Assembly (NCBI GenBank): GCA_013042025.1
Contig: JABDQY010000047.1
Span: 1 to 11,848 of the forward strand
From: Bacteroidia bacterium
GTDB taxonomy: Bacteria; Bacteroidota; Bacteroidia; NS11-12g; UBA9320
Direction of reading: 5' to 3'
DNA: 11,848 nucleotides
The number at the start of each line of letters is the position of its first letter. Position 1 is the stretch's first letter. The position numbers were made by a program, and so were the translations under genes. This document shows positions 1-5,855 of the stretch, in pieces. The notes beneath the pieces are model-generated. The model saw nothing but the letters and a program-made list of their open reading frames with translations. It was not told the origin of the DNA and did no database searches.

Positions 1-411
1 AAAATTAAAAGCGATGATGCTCCAGATTATGGCGAAAACTGGTTTGTTATGGTAAATGCACCGTCGGTTAAAAATCAAGATTGGGAAAAACTAATTCCTC
101 AAGCAAGAGGAAGAATTATTGAGAAGCTATCGAAACAGCTTAGTACAAATGTTGAAGAATTGATTGAAGTAGAAAATATACTTACACCTCAAGCCATTTT
201 TCAAAATACGAGTAGCTATCGAGGAGCACTTTATGGTTCGAGTTCTAATAATCGCATGGCTGCATTTTTACGTCAACCAAATTTTAGCAACAAAACAAAA
301 GGATTATATTTCTGCGGTGGAAGTGTGCATCCAGGTGGAGGAATACCCTTATGTTTGTTGTCAGCAAAAATTGTAACCGAAAAAGTAAAAAGTGATTTCA
401 AAATACATTAA
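1..411 (+). CDS. crtD: CrtD-type carotenoid 3,4-desaturase, C-terminal part
   Basis: This is the last 136 residues of an FAD-dependent carotenoid desaturase of the CrtI/CrtD family. The frame is open from base 1, so the gene begins outside the window; the ATG at 49 is internal, since the conserved-looking stretch GENWFVMVNAP spans it. The family's C-terminal FAD-binding segment is clear: YRGALYGSSSNNRMAAFLR at about residues 74-92, then GLYFCGGSVHPGGGIPLC at about 101-118. GGSVHPGGGIPL fits CrtD-like enzymes better than CrtI phytoene desaturases, which usually have a HPGAGIPG form. CrtD introduces a double bond next to the hydroxylated acyclic end of a carotenoid such as myxol. The immediate overlap with cruF, whose product makes that hydroxyl, supports this. 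A general CrtI-family desaturase or oxygenase remains possible because the N-terminal Rossmann region is not visible. Confidence 0.85.
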   Translation, partial: KIKSDDAPDYGENWFVMVNAPSVKNQDWEKLIPQARGRIIEKLSKQLSTNVEELIEVENILTPQAIFQNTSSYRGALYGSSSNNRMAAFLRQPNFSNKTKGLYFCGGSVHPGGGIPLCLLSAKIVTEKVKSDFKIH

Positions 412-1015
412 AAAAAATTTCTTTACGCTGCTTCTTGTGCCATATGCAGTGGGACTAATTGGTATTTTGCTACCCGTTAGTAGGAACTTGTTCCTAAGCT
501 TAACACCATTAATGTTAGCATATAGTTTTGTGCTTGTTGTTGCGGAGGAGGGTTCTTGGGTAAAACGTAAGGTAATTCCTATCCTTATAATTTTATTCGG
601 TTCTTTCTTGGTTGAATATATAGGTGTTAACAGGGGGTGGTTATTTGGCGACTATCAATATGGTACTGCACTAGGTTTTAAGTTTGGAGGTGTTCCTATA
701 ATTATCGCATTTAATTGGGTAATGCTGTGTATTGCGGGAAGAAGTTTTGTGAATCTAGTAATGAAGAACAATTTGGCAGCATCTGCACTAGCAGCAGTAT
801 TGATAACTGCATTTGATTTTCTTTTAGAACCAGTAGCCATACGATTTGGTTGGTGGTGGTGGACTGGAGGAGAAATCCCATTATTTAATTATGCATGTTG
901 GTTTGGTTTTGCTTTCCTCTTTCAATTAATGTTATATAATCCGAGGGTAACGTTCAGAGGGTATTGGATTATACTGGTTCAAACAATCTTTTTCTGGGTG
1001 TTATTGTTGATGTAG
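392..1015 (+). CDS. cruF: CruF-like carotenoid 1,2-hydratase, integral membrane protein
   Basis: This 207-residue, highly hydrophobic protein with about six membrane segments belongs to the CruF family (DUF422). CruF adds water across the terminal double bond of an acyclic carotenoid end, giving a tertiary 1'-hydroxyl, in the cytoplasmic membrane. Family signatures seen are EYIGVNRGWLFGDYQYG (75-91), GVPIIIAFNW (100-109), the acidic DFLLEPVA (142-149) and NYACWF (166-171). The start is taken as GTG at 392, overlapping crtD by 20 bases. There is no ATG nearby: the first in-frame one encodes Met41, inside a membrane segment, so the GTG or another weak start must be used. Overlap with crtD suggests translational coupling. 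Four tandem TGG codons (851-862) encode four tryptophans just after the DFLLEP motif. The length is normal for the family. Together with crtD it points to a monocyclic myxol- or saproxanthin-type pigment. Confidence 0.88.
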   Translation: MISKYIKKNFFTLLLVPYAVGLIGILLPVSRNLFLSLTPLMLAYSFVLVVAEEGSWVKRKVIPILIILFGSFLVEYIGVNRGWLFGDYQYGTALGFKFGGVPIIIAFNWVMLCIAGRSFVNLVMKNNLAASALAAVLITAFDFLLEPVAIRFGWWWWTGGEIPLFNYACWFGFAFLFQLMLYNPRVTFRGYWIILVQTIFFWVLLLM

Positions 1016-1017
1016 TT

Positions 1018-1443
1018 ATGTGGATATTATCACTCATTTTAGTATTGCTAGTACCTCAGTCAGATATTTCAGATTATCGTAAAGCATACGAGTCGCAAGA
1101 TGAAGCGGCTATATTAAAACATTTGGATCAATTGGAATCAAAAAAGAAATTGACCAATGATGAAGAGTGTTATTATGGAGCCTTTTTATGTTTGAAAGCA
1201 AAGTTTTCCAATAATCCTTATACAAAGTACAGCTCTTTCACAAAAGGATATAAAAAGCTCAATAGTTTAATAACAAAAGAATCTAACGTTTTGGAATACA
1301 GGTATCATCGTTTTATGGTGGAAACCAAAGCTCCAAGCTTTTTAATCGAGAATAGTCATATAGAAGAAGACAAAGCATTCATTCTCAAAAACTTGAAATC
1401 AAGTCATCCCTTATTTATCTTAATCAATAAAACCATAGATTAG
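1018..1443 (+). CDS. Small exported protein of unknown function, downstream of cruF
   Basis: I do not recognise a named family. The ATG at 1018, two bases after the cruF stop codon, is the natural start and gives 141 residues; an in-frame TTG at 964 would only add residues encoded within cruF. The protein begins with a short hydrophobic stretch (MWILSLILVLLV, 1-12), which could be a signal peptide or membrane anchor. The rest is charged and probably helical, rich in Lys, Glu, Tyr and Ser. The region RYHRFMVETKAPSFL (about 97-111), followed by acidic HIEEDKAFILKNL, resembles small conserved flavobacterial proteins that I recall only from their look, so this is not a family assignment. Helical pairs such as YRKAYESQDEAAILKHLDQL hint at a TPR-like fold. 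Tight spacing to cruF and to the thiolase (17 bases) suggests one transcript, but gives no function. Confidence 0.75.
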   Translation: MWILSLILVLLVPQSDISDYRKAYESQDEAAILKHLDQLESKKKLTNDEECYYGAFLCLKAKFSNNPYTKYSSFTKGYKKLNSLITKESNVLEYRYHRFMVETKAPSFLIENSHIEEDKAFILKNLKSSHPLFILINKTID

Positions 1444-1446
1444 TAC

Positions 1447-1454
1447 TATTTTTG
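1447..1454 (+). promoter_or_regulatory. Candidate -7 promoter box (TATTTTTG) for the thiolase gene
   Basis: TATTTTTG matches the Bacteroidota -7 consensus TAnnTTTG exactly and ends six bases before the thiolase ATG at 1461. Transcription starting at the usual distance would begin at or next to the start codon, giving a leaderless or nearly leaderless mRNA. No TTG -33 element is seen at 17-23 bases upstream, which weakens the call. The match is short and lies in an AT-rich gap. Confidence 0.4.
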
Positions 1455-1460
1455 TCGGCA

Positions 1461-2660
1461 ATGAAACGAGCATTTGTTGTAGATGCAGCTAGAACAGCTG
1501 TAGGAAAGTTTGGAGGAACATTAGCACCAGTTAGACCTGATGATTTAGCAGCGGATGTTCTAAAAGCTTTGGTGTCAAGAAATCCATCCATAGATTTGAA
1601 TGAAATTGAGGATGTAATTTTAGGAGCTGCAAACCAAGCAGGAGAAGATAATCGGAACGTAGCACGAATGAGTTTACTACTCGCAGGATTGCCTGTTACA
1701 GTTCCAGGTATTACATTAAATAGACTATGTGCTTCAAGCCTTCAAGCAATTGCTGATGCAGCAAAGAACATTGCTATCGGGTATGGAGATATGTATCTTG
1801 CTGGAGGTGTTGAAAGTATGAGTAGAGCTCCTTTTGTAATGCCAAAGGCAGAAAGTGCTTATAGCAGATCCAATAAGGTATATGATACATCTATAGGATG
1901 GAGGTTTATAAATCCTAAACTCTCAAAAATGTATTTTCCATATGCTATGGGGGAGACTGCTGAGAACGTTGTAGAGAAATACGGTATAAGCAGAGAAGAA
2001 CAAGATACGTTTTCACATCAAACACAGCTGAAGTACCAAGCGGCTCATGAGAGTGGTAAATTTAAAGATGAAATTATTCCTGTTTCTATTCCACAAAGAA
2101 GGGGTGAGTCTGTAGTATTTGAAAAAGATGAGCATCCTCGTTTAACCTCTGAAGAAAAATTAAGTAGTTTAAGAGCTGCTTTTAAGGAAGGTGGAACTGT
2201 AACTGCTGGAAATGCTTCAGGAGTAAATGATGGAGCAGCAGCATTGTTAGTAGTGTCGGAAGACGCACTTAAAAAGTTTAACTTGACTCCACTAGCAGAA
2301 ATTGTTTCAAGTGCTGCAGCTGGCGTTCATCCAGATATTATGGGAATAGGTCCTGTGCCGGCAACGCGTAAAGCTTTAAAACGTGCTGGAATCGGAATAC
2401 AAGATTTAGATTTAGTTGAATTGAACGAGGCATTTGCAGCTCAAGCAATAGCTTGTATTCGAGATTTAGAGATTAATCCTGATATAATTAATGTTAATGG
2501 TGGCTCTATTGCTATAGGACATCCTTTAGGAGCCTCAGGAGCACGAATTACCACTACCTTGTTGCATGAATTCAAGAAAAGAGATTCTGCGAAGTATGCA
2601 CTGGCAACGATGTGTATAGGAGTAGGGCAGGGGGTTGCGGTTGTGTTCAAAAAACCGTAA
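1461..2660 (+). CDS. Thiolase (acetyl-CoA C-acyltransferase), 3-oxoadipyl-CoA thiolase-like
   Basis: This cytoplasmic thiolase has 399 residues, full length for the family. Catalytic residues are in place: nucleophilic Cys90 in NRLCASSLQA, His354 in GHPLG and Cys385 in CIGVGQG, plus NEAFAAQ (322-328) and VNGG (345-348). It should cleave a 3-oxoacyl-CoA with CoA to acetyl-CoA and a shortened acyl-CoA, or run the condensation. ANQAGEDNRNVARM, GGVESMSRAPFVMPKA and DTSIGWRFINP resemble PaaJ/PcaF 3-oxoadipyl-CoA thiolases more than FadA. However, no other paa or pca gene is present, so substrate assignment is an inference and no symbol is given. The ATG at 1461 is chosen because MKRAFVVDAARTAVG is the normal thiolase N-terminus; a TTG at 1452 would add only three residues. 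It follows the unknown gene by 17 bases on the same strand. Confidence 0.93.
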   Translation: MKRAFVVDAARTAVGKFGGTLAPVRPDDLAADVLKALVSRNPSIDLNEIEDVILGAANQAGEDNRNVARMSLLLAGLPVTVPGITLNRLCASSLQAIADAAKNIAIGYGDMYLAGGVESMSRAPFVMPKAESAYSRSNKVYDTSIGWRFINPKLSKMYFPYAMGETAENVVEKYGISREEQDTFSHQTQLKYQAAHESGKFKDEIIPVSIPQRRGESVVFEKDEHPRLTSEEKLSSLRAAFKEGGTVTAGNASGVNDGAAALLVVSEDALKKFNLTPLAEIVSSAAAGVHPDIMGIGPVPATRKALKRAGIGIQDLDLVELNEAFAAQAIACIRDLEINPDIINVNGGSIAIGHPLGASGARITTTLLHEFKKRDSAKYALATMCIGVGQGVAVVFKKP

Positions 2661-2672
2661 GAATATCCAACT

Positions 2673-2699
2673 TTGGAATTTCCAATGTTGAATGTTCAA
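2673..2699. repeat. Two adjacent small inverted repeats between convergent genes
   Basis: Within the 50-base gap between the thiolase stop and the convergent serine hydrolase stop lie TTGGAATTTCCAA (2673-2685, arms TTGGAA/TTCCAA) and TTGAATGTTCAA (2688-2699, arms TTGAA/TTCAA). The central loops are too short for ordinary hairpins and there is no strong U-tract, so I do not call a terminator. The words resemble those at 9536-9574 before gldK. The role is unknown. Confidence 0.4.
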
Positions 2700-2710
2700 T
2701 TTAACAACGT

Positions 2711-4747
2711 CTATTTTTCTTCCAAATCCACTAACCAAAACCCATTGGCAATTTGTGTTTCGATATCTGTTTGTAGGCCACAAAAACTTCGTCCAATTCC
2801 AAGAAAAGGTGTATTAGTAGAGGTAGAGTGTAGGATAAAAGCTTGTCTATTTCCTTCTAAGTATTCCTGATCAATTACTTGCATTCCTGTTGTTGCCATA
2901 GCGTTTTGTACGGCAGTCGGAAGACTACCATCGTTTGGATCATTTTCATTCACAAAAACCCTTGATGTTCCTGACATTTCTTCCCAAATACAAGCATACA
3001 TGGTTATATCTTGATTATTCTTATACACTTCAATATCAATTGGAAGGTAGCCAAGATCTGTGTAGCTTGAATTTAGATTATTAAATTCTGCATTTGTCAT
3101 CTCAAAAACTGCTACACGTTCTACATTGGTCTCTTCAAATATTCCCGCCCATTTTAACTTGTTATCGGAATCTCGATAAATTTCAATATCAGAAGGTTCC
3201 ATACCAATGCTTTCATAATTAGATACAGCATCGATAAAGTCTTGTTCGTCTGCTGCCGGTTGATCTAATTCCATTCGGGTATCAATAGTTGACTCTGCAA
3301 AGAGAGCATTCCATGTTCCATCATTTTGAGGCCTGTAATCAATGTCAATTGGAGCGAAATTGCATTCTTTCATGTCGTCGTACATTACCTTGAGTGTATT
3401 CTTGGATATTCCATATCGAGGTGATCTTAGGTTGCCAATGTCATCAACAAAAATGCCTGTGAAAATCTTACCAGTCTTGTCATTACACCACAGTGAAGAG
3501 TCACATCTCATTCTTCTGGTATAGTTATAAGCAGGTGTATTCCTTGATCCACTCTTTAACTCATCCTCAATTTGTCTTCTTATTCTGTCCCATTGCCACC
3601 AATCGGTGTTAGTCATTCCAACTATTACAATATTGTCACTTTGGTTGATCCACAGCTGTGATTTAGCCCCACCATCTGGGTGACTTCCGCCATGTCCGTA
3701 AACTGTAGCAGTGTCGTTGTACCTAGTGAACCCGTGAGTATATCTGGGATTATTACCTAAGTTATCTCCATCACAACCAATCTCTGGTATATTACCAACA
3801 GACTCCCACAACTGATCCGTTTGAACTTTTCCTTCTAACAAATGATTTCCAAATTTTGCCAAATCGTTTGGGTTTATTAGCCATCCTGAGCCAGGTAGAG
3901 CCCAGGTTCTATCTTCTGTGTTGGGTTCAACGAAGACCTCTCCAACACAACTCATGCTGTATCGTAAAGGTTTTCCCGGGCGTGCTCCGTCATCAGGCAC
4001 CAGGTTGTTCATTCCCCATCCGTCTCTTAGCCATTCATCCGCCAGTTCATAATATCCTTTGTTCAAATGTTCTTTGCCTACGTCATTAATAACACAACCA
4101 GCTAAGTTGTATCCAAAGCTTGAGTAGCGGTATTGATTGGCCGATTGTGGCATGAGCAAAGGTGCATGGCAGAAAACGTCGATGAGTCGTGTGCTTTCCA
4201 TGGTACCCTTCCAGCCTCCACCGTTAGCGTAGGTTGTTGATCCATTTTCCCAAAAAACCTCGCAATAATGGGGAACACCAGCAGTATTACTTAGCAGTCC
4301 TTTAGTTGTTATTAAATTTCTCCACCCATCATTTATAGCGTTACATGGGGCAGTTGCGTAGTAAGTGGAATGATTAATTATTGGGTCATCCCAATTGAAA
4401 TCGTCTTCAAGGTAATCACTAAGCAATTGAGCCAATACCGCTGTAATTGGTTTGGAGATTGAATTCATATAGAAGACATTCTCTGTTGTTACTGGTAGCA
4501 AACTGCCTGCGTCTCTGTAACCGTACCCTTTTCTATGTATTACTTGTCCATTTTGTATAACCGCTACGTTGAGACCAACCATGTTTTGATAAGCAAATTC
4601 ACGTTTTATGATATCATCGATTTTCTGGTGAACTATAGGAAAATCACTTGTAAAACTGTAGGTAGCAAGTTGCGGTCCGTCGTCTTCTTTGCAGGTAATA
4701 AATAGGAAAAGAAAAAGTATTAGATAAAGATATTTCGAAACATTCAT
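2711..4747 (-). CDS. Lipoprotein serine hydrolase (class C beta-lactamase-like) with C-terminal repeats
   Basis: This is a 678-residue exported protein. The N-terminus MNVSKYLYLILFLFLFITC is a lipoprotein signal with lipidated Cys19, followed by acidic KEDD. Residues about 36-400 form a beta-lactamase/PBP4-like serine hydrolase domain: the nucleophile and base are Ser96 and Lys99 in SISK, with LLSNTAGVPH (151-160), YSSFGYN (208-214) at the usual YxN position, PGSGWLINPNDLAKFG (285-300) and GHGG (351-354). Such domains cleave esters, amides or D-peptides; the substrate here is unknown. Residues about 450-642 contain three clear and one weak repeat of about 38-50 residues, each with a pattern like LGYLPIDIEVY followed by an aromatic-rich strand, resembling the bacterial tandem repeat seen in polyglycine hydrolases. 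Eleven cysteines besides Cys19 suggest disulfides outside the cytoplasm. There is no T9SS C-terminal signal. The ATG is right before the signal peptide. The gene is monocistronic and convergent with the thiolase gene. Confidence 0.88.
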   Translation of the reverse strand: MNVSKYLYLILFLFLFITCKEDDGPQLATYSFTSDFPIVHQKIDDIIKREFAYQNMVGLNVAVIQNGQVIHRKGYGYRDAGSLLPVTTENVFYMNSISKPITAVLAQLLSDYLEDDFNWDDPIINHSTYYATAPCNAINDGWRNLITTKGLLSNTAGVPHYCEVFWENGSTTYANGGGWKGTMESTRLIDVFCHAPLLMPQSANQYRYSSFGYNLAGCVINDVGKEHLNKGYYELADEWLRDGWGMNNLVPDDGARPGKPLRYSMSCVGEVFVEPNTEDRTWALPGSGWLINPNDLAKFGNHLLEGKVQTDQLWESVGNIPEIGCDGDNLGNNPRYTHGFTRYNDTATVYGHGGSHPDGGAKSQLWINQSDNIVIVGMTNTDWWQWDRIRRQIEDELKSGSRNTPAYNYTRRMRCDSSLWCNDKTGKIFTGIFVDDIGNLRSPRYGISKNTLKVMYDDMKECNFAPIDIDYRPQNDGTWNALFAESTIDTRMELDQPAADEQDFIDAVSNYESIGMEPSDIEIYRDSDNKLKWAGIFEETNVERVAVFEMTNAEFNNLNSSYTDLGYLPIDIEVYKNNQDITMYACIWEEMSGTSRVFVNENDPNDGSLPTAVQNAMATTGMQVIDQEYLEGNRQAFILHSTSTNTPFLGIGRSFCGLQTDIETQIANGFWLVDLEEK
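2822..3400 (-). repeat. Coding tandem repeats in the serine hydrolase C-terminus
   Basis: These bases encode residues 450-642. Aligning by eye, units are about 450-486 (FAPIDIDYRP, then TWNALFAES), 503-540 (GMEPSDIEIY, then LKWAGIFEE), 552-590 (LGYLPIDIEVY, then TMYACIWEE) and a degenerate unit at about 608-642 (GMQVIDQEYL, then QAFILHS). Each unit is a predicted helix ending near Gly, then Pro-x-Asp-Ile-x-hydrophobic-Tyr, a short turn and a hydrophobic strand. The pattern resembles the polyglycine hydrolase structural repeat (PF17660 as I recall it); the family name is from memory. DNA identity between units is low, so this is old duplication and not a recent expansion. Confidence 0.6.
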
Positions 4748-4930
4748 AACGATGGGATTAAATTATTGGAAACGCTGGTATGCAAGAAAACGATTTTTAA
4801 GAACGTATGCAATACCCCGTTTGTCATATTTAAAATTGAGGAATGATGTAAGAACTTAGAACTCAAGCTTAAAAAATCGGAAGAAGTTCAATGATAAGAG
4901 GGTAGGGGTTGAACCCTAATTTTGGACATA

Positions 4931-4961
4931 AAAAAAGGGAGCTATAAGTGCTCCCTTTTTT
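4931..4961 (-). terminator. Bidirectional Rho-independent terminator after gldN
   Basis: AAAAAAGGGAGC (4931-4942) pairs perfectly with GCTCCCTTTTTT (4950-4961) around a 7-base loop. Read on the minus strand it starts 17 bases after the gldN stop codon and ends in six Ts, so it should close the gldKLMN transcript. The A-tract on the other side makes it equally able to act on the plus strand. Confidence 0.88.
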
Positions 4962-4978
4962 AGTCTTTTATTTAAATC

Positions 4979-5812
4979 TTAATATTCCCAAAGATCGTGT
5001 TCAAGAATAAATAAATCATTTTTGATTCTATCACTTTCTAACAATGAAGCAACACCATCATCTCTAAACTCTTCAAAGTATGCAATGTCAAGATCGTACA
5101 TATTACTTTCTTTAACAATGTAACTGCTAAATTGTCTAGTTTGGAACCAATGATCAAAACTCATTCTAGCTGCATCGTTTTTAGCATTAAAAACTTCTTC
5201 GCCAGATAATTTGTCTCTAAGATCATCCATCTTAATCCAGTAGATTGGAGTTTCTCCAAGTTCTAAACCAGATTCTGTGATTGGTCTCCATAAAGGTGCA
5301 ATTGCAATGATACGAGCACGAAAATCTGAATAATTATAATCGAAAATCCAGTCTTCCATTATTCGATATTTTACAATCTTGTTAGGCTCATATACCTCTG
5401 AAACCGTAGTTGGTACCAAATCGTATGGATCATCAGGGTTGTCTGGGTTAGGAATCATAACAGTGGTTTCAATACTCACTTCTTTTAAAACATCTTCAGG
5501 AGTTTTAATTGAAGTAAGAGAATCATTCACATAAGCACTTACTTCACCATTCATAGCCGCATTCCAAACAATTAAGTAGAATGGGTTACGTGGCCAATGC
5601 ATTACTTTGTTTTGTTTCTCTCTAACATCGATAATTCGATGTATTCTCTTGCTCCACTTTACATTAGCTTCTCTAATATAACGATATGGAACAGCTTTAC
5701 GCTCTTTCACAGCAGTATGAGGATATGTATAGTCCTCGAACTTGCTAATCTGAGCTTCTGCACCTATTCCGGTAAGTAATAAGGCTGTTAGAATTACCAG
5801 TATTTTATTCAT
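4979..5812 (-). CDS. gldN: Gliding motility / T9SS protein GldN (PorN)
   Basis: GldN has 277 residues. It is a periplasmic protein of the type IX secretion system that forms a ring with lipoprotein GldK under the outer membrane and contacts the GldLM motor. A signal peptide is clear (MNKILVILTALLLTGIGAEA, cleavage before Gln21). Features typical of GldN/PorN are MHWPRNPFYLIVWNA (71-85), KYRIMEDWIFDYNYSDFRARIIAIAP split over 148-173, TPIYWIKMDDLR (188-199) and FDHWFQTRQFSSYI (219-232). An acidic Pro-Asn-Asp run (NPDNPDDPYD, 122-131) forms a probable surface loop. It is the last gene of gldK-gldL-gldM-gldN, 43 bases after gldM, with a promoter-like box in the gap and the strong terminator just downstream. 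Length and motifs are normal; loss of GldN in relatives abolishes T9SS export. Confidence 0.95.
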   Translation of the reverse strand: MNKILVILTALLLTGIGAEAQISKFEDYTYPHTAVKERKAVPYRYIREANVKWSKRIHRIIDVREKQNKVMHWPRNPFYLIVWNAAMNGEVSAYVNDSLTSIKTPEDVLKEVSIETTVMIPNPDNPDDPYDLVPTTVSEVYEPNKIVKYRIMEDWIFDYNYSDFRARIIAIAPLWRPITESGLELGETPIYWIKMDDLRDKLSGEEVFNAKNDAARMSFDHWFQTRQFSSYIVKESNMYDLDIAYFEEFRDDGVASLLESDRIKNDLFILEHDLWEY

Positions 5813-5831
5813 ATCTTATATCTATTATTTA

Positions 5832-5839
5832 CAAAAGTA
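5832..5839 (-). promoter_or_regulatory. Candidate internal promoter -7 box (TACTTTTG) before gldN
   Basis: On the minus strand TACTTTTG fits TAnnTTTG exactly and ends 19 bases before the gldN ATG, in the 43-base gldM-gldN gap. A TTG occurs 13 bases upstream, closer than the expected 17-23, so the -33 part is not convincing. It could give gldN extra transcript beyond read-through from gldL and gldM. Confidence 0.35.
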
Positions 5840-5855
5840 ACGAAATTTATACCAA

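Noticed and set aside
964..1017. Extended N-terminus of the small unknown protein from a TTG at 964
   Set aside because: These bases encode the cruF C-terminus, and the ATG at 1018 gives a normal hydrophobic N-terminus and operon spacing.
2711..4747. The serine hydrolase as a T9SS cargo protein
   Set aside because: It has a lipobox, and its C-terminus does not show the conserved beta-sandwich sorting domain of T9SS cargo.
4880..4920. tRNA-like 3' end on the minus strand (GGGTTCAACCCC, T-arm-like)
   Set aside because: The hairpin TAGGG/CCCTA (4903-4918) has a 6-base loop, and the upstream part of any tRNA would fall on the gldN terminator and gldN end, with no acceptor, D or anticodon arms.
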